Positions 14,532-20,976 of a stretch of 24,503 nucleotides of DNA are shown here, piece by piece. The stretch's first letter is position 1, and each line of letters begins with the position of its first letter. The position numbers and the translations under genes were made by a program. The notes beneath the pieces were generated by a model that did no database searches, was not told where the DNA came from, and saw only the letters and a program-made list of their open reading frames with translations. Source of the DNA: CAZVON01 sp964628435 (GTDB lineage Bacteria > Patescibacteriota > Microgenomatia > Levybacterales > UBA12049); contig CAZVON010000015.1 of NCBI GenBank assembly GCA_964628435.1, forward strand, positions 1 to 24,503, read 5' to 3'.

Positions 14532-15733
14532 AACTTTCTTACAAAGCTGTTGGGCAAGATGGGAAACAACTGCAAGGTATTATAGAAGCAAAAAGCAAGC
14601 AAGAAGCAGTCTCGTATCTTCGTACCAACAACTTTACTCCAATTGATATTATCGAAAAAAACGAGGCGGGAATTTTGGGATCTTTTCCCCTGCTCCATAG
14701 AGTTTCTTCAAATGACCTTGTTTTTTTTACCAGACAACTTGCCTCCATGATAGTGTCTGGATTAACACTCATTCAGTCCTTGCATATTTTACGAGACCAG
14801 GTCCAAAACCCGGAAATGAAAGAAACCATCAGTGGAATTATTCTAGATGTAGAAGAAGGAAAAACGCTCTCAAGCGCCTTAGAAAGACACCCGCGTATTT
14901 TTTTCCCAATTTATATTTCTCTTATTAAAGCAGCGGAGTCATCTGGTTTAATGGATAAAGTATTGGTTCGGTTAGCGGATAATCTGGAAGAACGAGAAAA
15001 ACTTAAGTCTACTGTTAAATCCGCGCTTACCTACCCTATTATTGTGGTAATCGGTATGATACTGGTTATGGGAGTGATGATGATTTTTGTGATCCCGCAA
15101 CTGAACTCTCTCTATGAAAGTCTTAATATTGAACTTCCGATTACAACCAAAATTGTGATTGGAATTTCTAACTTTGTCGCGAACTTTTGGCCATTGGTTT
15201 TAGGGGTAATTGGACTTAGTATTTTTCTGTTTAACCGATGGCATAAAACAGAATCAGGAAGGTTAATTATGGACGATTTAATATTAAAAATGCCAGTTGT
15301 TGGGAAACTGATCAAAGAATCAATTTTGGTAGAGTTTACCCGTACGTTTGGACTGTTGGTTGGCACTGGGAATTTGGTTGTTGACGCGTTAAATCAATCG
15401 GCTTCTGTTGCTGGTAACATTATATACAAAAACGCTATCGAAAACGTGGCGCATAGAGTGGAAAAGGGAATTACTATTGGAGATGCTATGAATGCGTATC
15501 CGCTGTTTCCGCCAATACTCGTACAGATGGTTCGTATTGGCGAGCAGACCGGAAAATTGGATGAATCCCTAACCAAAGTGTCTGAATATTTTGAGCGGGA
15601 AGTTAACCTGACGGTAAAAACCCTCACAACTGCCATAGAGCCAATAATTATGGTATTTTTAGGAATCGGAGTTGGGTTTTTAATTATTTCCATTATTACC
15701 CCAATTTACAATCTTGTTTCGTCGTTTAGTTAG
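14528..15733 (+). CDS. pilC: Type IV pilus inner-membrane platform protein PilC (GspF family)
   Basis: Platform protein that couples PilB/PilT rotation to pilin movement. The 401 residues carry the two duplicated GspF domains: the first around 63-188 (FFTRQLASMIVSGLTLIQSL, then AAESSGLMDKVL), and the second around 266-390 (EFTRTFGLLVGTGNLVVDAL, then VRIGEQTGKLDESL). Membrane segments are predicted at 169-190, 217-236 and 372-394. The length is typical. ATG at 14528 overlaps the pilT stop as ATGA, and an AGG-rich stretch precedes it, so the start is secure. After the stop there is a short GGAATTAGTAATTA stretch and then the promoter of the first pilin. Confidence 0.95.
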   Translation: MKLSYKAVGQDGKQLQGIIEAKSKQEAVSYLRTNNFTPIDIIEKNEAGILGSFPLLHRVSSNDLVFFTRQLASMIVSGLTLIQSLHILRDQVQNPEMKETISGIILDVEEGKTLSSALERHPRIFFPIYISLIKAAESSGLMDKVLVRLADNLEEREKLKSTVKSALTYPIIVVIGMILVMGVMMIFVIPQLNSLYESLNIELPITTKIVIGISNFVANFWPLVLGVIGLSIFLFNRWHKTESGRLIMDDLILKMPVVGKLIKESILVEFTRTFGLLVGTGNLVVDALNQSASVAGNIIYKNAIENVAHRVEKGITIGDAMNAYPLFPPILVQMVRIGEQTGKLDESLTKVSEYFEREVNLTVKTLTTAIEPIIMVFLGIGVGFLIISIITPIYNLVSSFS

Positions 15734-15756
15734 GAATTAGTAATTAAATTGACCCC

Positions 15757-15786
15757 TTGACAAGTAAAAACAGATATGATTACACT
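15757..15786 (+). promoter_or_regulatory. Predicted promoter of the first major-type pilin
   Basis: TTGACA (15757-15762), an 18-nt spacer, and TACACT (15781-15786, 4/6). The expected start near 15793 gives a leader of about 14 nt before the ATG at 15807, with no Shine-Dalgarno sequence. Confidence 0.5.
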
Positions 15787-15806
15787 ATAGTCAGCTCAAC
15801 AACATA

Positions 15807-16370
15807 ATGAAAACACTGCAATCATATAAATCTTCAAAAGGTTTTACCCTCATCGAACTTCTTGTTGTGATTGGTCTTATCGGCGTATTAGCAGGAGTAG
15901 TCTTGGTAGTTATTGATCCAGTCCAGCAATTTGCTCGCGGAAGAGATGCTGGTCGCAAAAGCACGGTTGGTCAACTTGGGAAAGCAATACAAGCATATTA
16001 TGTAAGCCAAACTTCTGTGTGGCCTACTGCTGATGCTTCTTGGATCACTACTCTTACAACTGCAGGAGAACTAAAGTCAGTGCCAGCAACAACCACTTAT
16101 AGTATAAGTGGTACTGCAGCGTGTACAACGAATGTTCAAAATACCTTCTGCTATAATAAGGGGACTGCGAATGATGCTGCTGTATGGGTCAGATTAGAAT
16201 CGGGAGCAGAAAAAGAAAAATGCAAAAGTGTGGTTGCTACAGATGGAACTAACGCGGGAACGACAGCATACTTTTTGTTCTCAACCAAAGATGCGAGAGC
16301 AGGAACAGCATGCATGGCAGGAGAACCAACTGCTGCACACATTGATGCGGGTGGATTCGTCTACAAATAG
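15807..16370 (+). CDS. Type IV pilin, major-type (first paralog)
   Basis: Prepilin with a 12-residue leader ending SSKG, cleaved before FTLIE; Phe13 becomes the methylated first residue and Glu17 is the conserved mature Glu5. The hydrophobic helix runs to about residue 36 and is followed by the PulG-like continuation QFARGRDAGRKSTVGQLGKA and AYYVSQ...WP. The globular domain has four cysteines and is Thr/Ala-rich. Its first 26 mature residues are identical to those of the next pilin while the DNA differs at many third positions. It has its own promoter. Likely one of two candidates for the main fibre subunit; which of them dominates cannot be told from sequence. Confidence 0.92.
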   Translation: MKTLQSYKSSKGFTLIELLVVIGLIGVLAGVVLVVIDPVQQFARGRDAGRKSTVGQLGKAIQAYYVSQTSVWPTADASWITTLTTAGELKSVPATTTYSISGTAACTTNVQNTFCYNKGTANDAAVWVRLESGAEKEKCKSVVATDGTNAGTTAYFLFSTKDARAGTACMAGEPTAAHIDAGGFVYK

Positions 16371-16400
16371 CCTACTATCCCCTTATTTTAATATTGGCAA

Positions 16401-16429
16401 TTGACACGTTGATTCTTCTGGTACATACT
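16401..16429 (+). promoter_or_regulatory. Predicted promoter of the second major-type pilin
   Basis: TTGACA (16401-16406), a 17-nt spacer, and CATACT (16424-16429, 4/6). The expected start near 16436 gives a leader of about 14 nt before the ATG at 16450, with no Shine-Dalgarno sequence. The arrangement copies that of the first pilin. Confidence 0.45.
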
Positions 16430-16449
16430 AAATAAGAGTTTATTTTAGT

Positions 16450-17004
16450 ATGAATTCTAGAGGATTTACATTAATAGAACTATTAGTGGTTATTGGACTA
16501 ATTGGAGTTTTAGCTGGTGTAGTTTTGGTAGTCATTGATCCAACCGAGCAATTCGAAAAAGGTAGAGACGCTCAAAGGAAATCAACCGTTGGTCAGCTCT
16601 CTAAAGCAATGCAAGCGTATTATACCTTTCAAGGCGCGTATCCTCTTCCCACTACCATGCCGCCTGTGCCAACCCCTGCCTGGATAACTAATTTGGTTAC
16701 AGCCGGAGAAATAAAAGCAGTTCCACCGTCAGTTTCTAACTCTACTTCTTGTTTGGTGGATGCGTCTGGTGCTTCTGTAACCGCTCCTAATAGTAGAGAA
16801 GAAAATAACTTTTGTTATTATTATCAGGCAAGTGGAAATCCATTAGTATGGACTCTGCTTAAATCTAAATCAGAAAAAAATAAATGTACGAATGTCACCC
16901 TTCCCTACCCAGTTTTTTACTGGTCAGGCGCGAATAATCAATCTGGTATACAATGTGTAAATCATCCATATAACGCCCAGCTAAATGTAACTCCTATTCC
17001 ATAA
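16450..17004 (+). CDS. Type IV pilin, major-type (second paralog)
   Basis: Prepilin of 184 residues with a very short leader, MNSRG, cleaved before FTLIE (Glu10 is the mature Glu5). The membrane helix is identical in sequence to that of the preceding pilin, followed by QFEKGRDAQRKSTVGQLSKA and AYYTFQGAYPLP. The globular part differs, but keeps PAWITNLVTAGEIKAVP and four cysteines in comparable places (SCLVD, NFCYY, NKCTN, IQCVN), so the pair is an old tandem duplication. It is served by its own TTGACA promoter. The stop codon overlaps the pilD start by 1 nt (TAATG), so pilD and the genes after it may be co-transcribed with it. Confidence 0.92.
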   Translation: MNSRGFTLIELLVVIGLIGVLAGVVLVVIDPTEQFEKGRDAQRKSTVGQLSKAMQAYYTFQGAYPLPTTMPPVPTPAWITNLVTAGEIKAVPPSVSNSTSCLVDASGASVTAPNSREENNFCYYYQASGNPLVWTLLKSKSEKNKCTNVTLPYPVFYWSGANNQSGIQCVNHPYNAQLNVTPIP

Positions 17005-17792
17005 TGGAGCTTTATTTAATAATTGTTTTTACAACAGGTCTTTGTGTTGGCAGTTTTTTAAATGTTGTTATAAACAGACTTCCCAATAATACATCACTCA
17101 TCAAAACTCATTCCCATTGTGAAGCGTGTAGAAAGACTTTAAAATGGTATGATTTAATCCCTATTGCGTCTTATGTTGCGCTTCGTGGGAAATGCCGGTA
17201 TTGCCACTCCCCTATATCGATTCAGTACCTAGTAGTAGAAATTGTAACCGCAGTACTATTTATGCTGGCTTTTAGATATGTAGGAATCATGAATTATGAA
17301 TTAGGAATAAGGAATGCTATTGAATTGGTATTTATTTTGTACATTATATCTTCGCTTATCGCTATTTTTTTTATCGATCTTAAGCATGGCATTATTCCCG
17401 ATAAGATTGTTTTTCCTGCTGTTGTTATTTCTTTTCTGTTTTTAATTCTGGATTCTAAATTCTTAATTCTGAATTTTACGTTGTCGGCAATTGGTTCTTT
17501 TCTATTTTTTCTAACTCTGTTTTTAATAACCAAGGGTAAAGGGATGGGATTTGGCGATGTTAAGTTTGCTTTTTTTATGGGCTTGTTTCTTGGTTTTCCC
17601 GCTGTTTTAGGTGCGTTATACGTAGCTTTCTTGACAGGCGCGTGTGTTTCTCTCATACTAATTGCATGGGGGAAGAAAAAATTTTTCGGCAGCACGATTC
17701 CATTTGGCCCGTTTTTAATTTTTGGAACATTGGTCATGTTGTTTTTCAAAAACGAGATTTTAGAAAAAATGCACGGGGTTTTACGCTTGTAG
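17004..17792 (+). CDS. pilD: Prepilin peptidase / N-methyltransferase
   Basis: Membrane aspartic protease that cuts prepilins after Gly and methylates the new N terminus. The 262 residues show GSFLNVVINRLP, the zinc-binding cysteines 39, 42, 64 and 67 in the cytoplasmic loop, and the catalytic aspartates Asp125 (FFIDLKHGIIPD) and Asp185 (GFGDVKFAFF). Several hydrophobic segments account for the rest. Two short peptides, NYELGIRN (97-104) and LDSKFLILNF (149-158), are encoded by repeat-like DNA in opposite orientations and fall in membrane or loop regions. It starts 1 nt inside the preceding stop (TAATG). Its last 127 nt overlap, in another frame, the next minor pilin. Confidence 0.95.
   Translation: MELYLIIVFTTGLCVGSFLNVVINRLPNNTSLIKTHSHCEACRKTLKWYDLIPIASYVALRGKCRYCHSPISIQYLVVEIVTAVLFMLAFRYVGIMNYELGIRNAIELVFILYIISSLIAIFFIDLKHGIIPDKIVFPAVVISFLFLILDSKFLILNFTLSAIGSFLFFLTLFLITKGKGMGFGDVKFAFFMGLFLGFPAVLGALYVAFLTGACVSLILIAWGKKKFFGSTIPFGPFLIFGTLVMLFFKNEILEKMHGVLRL
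17288..17315. repeat. Repeat tract inside pilD, copy 1 (GAATTATGAATTAGGAAT type)
   Basis: Near-tandem 7-8 nt units GAATTAT, GAATTAG, GAATAAG, GAAT, translated as NYELGIRN in PilD. It is in opposite orientation to the second tract at 17443-17480. Confidence 0.55.
17443..17480. repeat. Repeat tract inside pilD, copy 2 (inverted relative to copy 1)
   Basis: Near-tandem units AATTCTGG, ATTCTAA, ATTCTTA, ATTCTGA, ATTTT are the reverse-complement style of copy 1, and are translated as LDSKFLILNF in PilD. The two tracts could be arms of one larger palindromic insertion or two independent insertions. Confidence 0.55.
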
Positions 17793-18244
17793 AATTAGTT
17801 ATAGTTGTAGGAGTACTTGCCACATTAATTTCGGTGCTGCTTTTTTTAATGGATCCTCTTACCCAATTTAAAAAAGCGCGCGACGGAAAGCGAAAATCAG
17901 ATTTACAACAAGTCCAAGCGTCCTTGGAGCTCTACCGTGCAGATCAAGGTTCATATCCAGCAGGTGCTTCTTATGCTTCACTGACTAATTGTCCAACCAG
18001 TGGCCCAACATCATTTGGGTATCCCCCTGCTTGTACGACTATTTACCAGAAAGCAGTGCCTCAAGATCCCACTAATTCGGGAGAATATGTATATCAATAT
18101 TGCCAGACAGGAAATATCTATGTTTTGCGGGGGTGTTTAGAAAATACGAATGACTCACAAAAAGATGCAACAATCAACGGTGCTATAACAGGATGTACGT
18201 TTTCTAACTGCACACAAGCAAGTTTTACCCTACAAAGTCCATGA
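17666..18244 (+). CDS. Minor pilin (PulG-like) whose frame opens inside pilD; start uncertain
   Basis: The C-terminal part is a clear pilin: RKNARG cleaved before FTLVE (Gly at 17777-17779), a hydrophobic helix, then QFKKARDGKRKSDLQQVQASLELYRADQGSYP, characteristic of PulG-like minor pilins, and a cysteine-containing globular domain (GCTFSNC near the end). The start is a problem. In frame there is no ATG, GTG or TTG between the ATG at 17666 and the cleavage site, so the leader would be 38 residues and overlap pilD by 127 nt; 17642 is an earlier ATG. ATT at 17729 is a possible rare start. The ATG at 17769 is in the pilD frame, one base off. The stop TGA overlaps the next gene (ATGA). The gene itself is sure, its start is not. 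Confidence 0.78.
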   Translation: MGEEKIFRQHDSIWPVFNFWNIGHVVFQKRDFRKNARGFTLVELVIVVGVLATLISVLLFLMDPLTQFKKARDGKRKSDLQQVQASLELYRADQGSYPAGASYASLTNCPTSGPTSFGYPPACTTIYQKAVPQDPTNSGEYVYQYCQTGNIYVLRGCLENTNDSQKDATINGAITGCTFSNCTQASFTLQSP

Positions 18245-18858
18245 ATGAGACCATAAAATGGTTACATTGCTTCATTGTTACATGGTTAAAAATTAAAAAC
18301 AAAAACCACGTAACCATGCAGCCATGCAGCAATTCGTGTTTCCAACTGGGTTTTTCCCTCATAGAACTGATTGTTGTTTTTAGCATAATAGCCATTATGT
18401 CTACGATTGGCATTGCTTCCTTTATTGATTACAGTCGAACCCAAACGCTTAATACTGCAACCCTTGAATTAACGACGTTTCTTCAAAAAGCAAAATCGCG
18501 CGCATTATCGCAGTTAAATCAAAGTAACAGTACGTCTCTGTGTACAGGAGGTGGAACTATCAGTGGTTATCAGGTAAAATTTTGTCCAATTACCGGTTCG
18601 TCGTGTACATCTTCTGATGATTACGAACTACATATAGTGTGTAAAAGTTCTTCGGGTACAGAGTCAACAATTCTGAGAGAGTCCAAAAAACTACCCTCCT
18701 CTCTGCAATTTGTAGAGGTATCGGGTGGAACACCATCAGTTCTTTTTAGAATTCTTACCGGACAAGTAGAAGGCGTAGGAGATATACGGCTGCAAGTAAC
18801 TGGTGGTGGGCAAAAAACAATTACGGTCAATCCTCTAGGAAGCATTAGTGTGAATTAA
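18241..18858 (+). CDS. Minor pilin (GspH/FimT-like) with a repeat-derived leader
   Basis: Prepilin cleaved at CFQLG before FSLIE (Glu42 as mature Glu5), with helix ELIVVFSIIAIMSTIGIASF and then SRTQTLNTATLELTTFLQKAKSRALSQ, the pattern of GspH/FimT-type minor pilins; the globular domain is Ser/Thr/Gly-rich. I use the ATG at 18241 because it overlaps the previous stop as ATGA, giving a 37-residue leader. An alternative ATG at 18316 gives a more usual 12-residue leader (MQPCSNSCFQLG). The stretch between the two ATGs is a degenerate palindromic repeat, so the long leader would be repeat-encoded. The stop is followed after 1 nt by the next pilin. Confidence 0.85.
   Translation: MNETIKWLHCFIVTWLKIKNKNHVTMQPCSNSCFQLGFSLIELIVVFSIIAIMSTIGIASFIDYSRTQTLNTATLELTTFLQKAKSRALSQLNQSNSTSLCTGGGTISGYQVKFCPITGSSCTSSDDYELHIVCKSSSGTESTILRESKKLPSSLQFVEVSGGTPSVLFRILTGQVEGVGDIRLQVTGGGQKTITVNPLGSISVN
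18258..18332. repeat. Degenerate palindromic repeat at a minor pilin junction (ATTGTTTCATTGTT type)
   Basis: The left arm TTGCTTCATTG-TTACATGGTT (from about 18267) and the right arm, in reverse complement TTGCTGCATGGCTGCATGGTTACGTGGTT (18304-18332), match with a few changes around an A-rich centre. The units resemble the element between gyrB and ppa. It is read in frame if translation of the pilin starts at 18241. Confidence 0.5.
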
Positions 18859-18859
18859 T

Positions 18860-19378
18860 ATGGATTCGAAGGGACAAACATTAATCGAAGTCATGCTGGC
18901 ACTTGCCATCGCAGTTGTGATTCTTTCCGCGATTACAGTTGCTGTTATTTCAGCGCTTGGGAACGCGCAGTTTAGTAAAGACCAAAATATCGCGACCCAG
19001 TACGCTCAGCAAGCAATGGAAAGCATGAGAAGAATCAGAGACAACAGTAGTTGGAGTACATTCCAAAGCTCCTATAGTCAGACTTCTGTATATTGCATGG
19101 GTGCTTCTGATACTACTCCTGCTGTCAAAACAGTTGGAGGATCTTGTCCCTTGATAAATGGGACGTTTATACGAGAATTGCAATTTGACTATAGTTCTAC
19201 ACAATGTGGTTTTCCTACTCCTGGACCTGGTGGACCAACTCCAGTACCAATTGGTGTTAAGGTACAAGTGAACGTAAAATGGCAAGACAGCAAGTGTACA
19301 GAGGCAAGCGACTATTGTCATCAAGTAGAGCTTATTTCGTGTTTGGCAGATATAAATACAAGACCAACAATACCATGA
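18860..19378 (+). CDS. Minor pilin (PilV/GspI-like) with Gln at mature position 1
   Basis: 172 residues. The leader MDSKG is followed by QTLIEVMLALAIAVVILSA: Glu5 is kept but the residue after the cleavage site is Gln rather than Phe or Met. IEVMLALAI is the usual PilV/GspI-type helix start. AMESMRRIRDNSSWSTF resembles the helix after the membrane segment in this class. A Pro/Gly-rich stretch FPTPGPGGPTPVPIG lies near residue 118-132. Several cysteines occur in the globular part. The start lies 1 nt after the previous stop; the stop overlaps the next gene as ATGA. Assigned as a tip-type minor pilin by sequence style only. Confidence 0.86.
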   Translation: MDSKGQTLIEVMLALAIAVVILSAITVAVISALGNAQFSKDQNIATQYAQQAMESMRRIRDNSSWSTFQSSYSQTSVYCMGASDTTPAVKTVGGSCPLINGTFIRELQFDYSSTQCGFPTPGPGGPTPVPIGVKVQVNVKWQDSKCTEASDYCHQVELISCLADINTRPTIP

Positions 19379-19974
19379 AGCGAATTTTCCATTTACAGGA
19401 CGGGTTTACTCTCATTGAGCTTTTGGCAGTATTAGTTATCCTTGGAATTGTTGGATCGATTGTGGTTGGTACACTTGTTTCTTCTCTTCGCGGCAATAAT
19501 AAAGCAAATTCAATTAATAATGTGAAGCAGAATGGCAATTACGCGATTTCTCAAGTTGCGAAAATGCTTCGAAATTCAAAAAGAATGGACGTGATCAGTG
19601 TAAATAGCGATGGATCGTCTCCAATGGTAAACTGTGTTGCCACAGCTGGGGCTGGTACGCCTACTCCTACTCCGCGACAATATACGTACATTAAGGCAAC
19701 TGACATCAATGGGAATGCGAATGAATTTGCGTGTAAACCAATGGTGGCTCCTACTCCCGCAAAAATTCAAATCAACAACGAAGATCTCATAGACACAAAC
19801 ATGATACACGTTGATGGATGTTATTTTACCTGTACGCAGACAAGCACAACCGATTATCCCGCGATTAGTGTCTATATGAATCTTTCTCAGATAAATACTA
19901 CTGGTTTTTTCGAAAATACAGCCTCTGCAAATTTTGAAACAACTGTGGTTATGAGAAACCTAATCAGTAGATAG
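19375..19974 (+). CDS. Minor pilin (PilW/GspJ-like)
   Basis: From the ATG at 19375, which overlaps the previous stop as ATGA, the protein has 200 residues: leader MKRIFHLQDG, then FTLIELLAVLVILGIVGSIV with Glu at mature position 5. The frame is open further upstream to 19279, but that part overlaps the previous gene and is not pilin-like. The following NGNYAISQVAKMLRNSKRM helix is typical of PilW/GspJ-type minor pilins. A Pro/Thr run GAGTPTPTPR occurs near residue 91-100. It precedes the PilX-like gene, as in other minor pilin clusters. Confidence 0.87.
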   Translation: MKRIFHLQDGFTLIELLAVLVILGIVGSIVVGTLVSSLRGNNKANSINNVKQNGNYAISQVAKMLRNSKRMDVISVNSDGSSPMVNCVATAGAGTPTPTPRQYTYIKATDINGNANEFACKPMVAPTPAKIQINNEDLIDTNMIHVDGCYFTCTQTSTTDYPAISVYMNLSQINTTGFFENTASANFETTVVMRNLISR

Positions 19975-19978
19975 TGGG

Positions 19979-20012
19979 TTGACAGCTTGCAGAGCCACTG
20001 ATACGCTATAAA
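19979..20012 (+). promoter_or_regulatory. Predicted promoter of the PilX-like gene, with almost no leader
   Basis: TTGACA (19979-19984) overlaps the end of the previous gene region. The -10 box is either TACGCT (20002-20007, 17-nt spacer) or the better hexamer TATAAA (20007-20012, but a 22-nt spacer). In either case transcription would start within about 6 nt of the ATG at 20020. Confidence 0.4.
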
Positions 20013-20019
20013 TACCGTT

Positions 20020-20970
20020 ATGTTTTGTTATAGAAAAAATAATACGGGTTTTGGCGTTGCGCAAAAGGGACAAGTGCTACTTGTTGTGGTGTTGGTAATG
20101 GTTATTGCGTTAACAGTAGGACTTGGAGTGGCGTCTCGTTCCATTACCAGTCTTCGGACTGCTACAGAGGAAGAAAACTCTCAAAGAGCATTTTCCGCAG
20201 CAGAAGCGGGTATCGAACAAGCGTTAAAAACAACGATAACTCCAGGTACTGTTAGACAGTTATCCAATAATTCTCAAATTGTTAATTTATCGGTTACAGA
20301 AATTAAAAATACCAATGAGTTTTTGGTAAATGGTGGCGATCTCATCGAAAAAGACGAAGGGACTGACATTTGGTTATTAGAACATCAGGATGATGGCAGA
20401 GTGAATTATAATACAGGGGGTTGGTTACATGTGGATGATCAGCCGATTACTCTTTACTGGGGACGAGCTTTGGATCTAGATTTTTGTGTCAGTGGATCTT
20501 CTACAACAGTGCAAAATAAAACACCTGCTATAGAAATAGTGGTTATTTACGGAAGTAAAAACGCGCCGAGATCTACTCGATATGGGATAGACCCTTGTGC
20601 CCCTCGCCGAGGCAATTCATCTGATACTGTTAATGTTAATCACTTCTCCTCAGACGATATTGAGTATGATGGTGAAAACAGAAAAACATATAACATACAA
20701 GGAAAATTGTTCGCGTTTAAAAAAACTATTACCATCTCTGATGGAATGCTTATTCGAGTTGTTCCTTTATATTCGAGTACTTCAATTGGAGTAAAAGTTC
20801 CCTGTGGAAGCGATGATGACGAGGAGGATTGTTCTCTTCTTCCTTCGCAAGGCAAGCTTATTGAGTCAACAGGAGAATCAGGAAGCACGCAGCGCAAAAT
20901 TTCTGTATTTCAGGGATATCCGTCTTTGCCAACTGAATTTTTTCCACATATTTTATTTAGTCCAAAATAA
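20020..20970 (+). CDS. PilX-like pilus assembly protein
   Basis: 316 residues. The N terminus MFCYRKNNTG...AQKG is followed by QVLLVVVLVMVIALTVGLGV and then SRSITSLRTATEEENSQRAFSAAEAGIEQAL; the AAEAGIEQAL helix is the hallmark of the PilX N-terminal domain family. The Gly-Gln junction could be a prepilin cleavage site, but mature position 5 is Val, not Glu, as in PilX/GspK tip proteins. The rest is an unrecognised, probably extracellular domain of about 250 residues with an acidic DDDEEDCS stretch near 267-274. It ends 6 nt before pilM. Confidence 0.85.
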   Translation: MFCYRKNNTGFGVAQKGQVLLVVVLVMVIALTVGLGVASRSITSLRTATEEENSQRAFSAAEAGIEQALKTTITPGTVRQLSNNSQIVNLSVTEIKNTNEFLVNGGDLIEKDEGTDIWLLEHQDDGRVNYNTGGWLHVDDQPITLYWGRALDLDFCVSGSSTTVQNKTPAIEIVVIYGSKNAPRSTRYGIDPCAPRRGNSSDTVNVNHFSSDDIEYDGENRKTYNIQGKLFAFKKTITISDGMLIRVVPLYSSTSIGVKVPCGSDDDEEDCSLLPSQGKLIESTGESGSTQRKISVFQGYPSLPTEFFPHILFSPK

Positions 20971-20976
20971 TATGGT

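Noticed and set aside
17740..17792. Programmed -1 frameshift fusing PilD to the minor pilin
   Set aside because: A -1 shift would join the frames, but no clean X XXY YYZ slippery heptamer is present in the pilD frame and a PilD-pilin fusion makes little biological sense; kept only as one option for the unclear start.
18950..19324. 124-residue minus-strand frame opposite the PilV-like pilin
   Set aside because: Antisense shadow of a clear pilin gene, with no motif and no expression signal.
19279..19374. Upstream extension of the PilW-like pilin to the ATG at 19279
   Set aside because: It overlaps the preceding pilin by about 100 nt, adds residues unlike a prepilin leader, and ignores the ATGA-coupled start at 19375.
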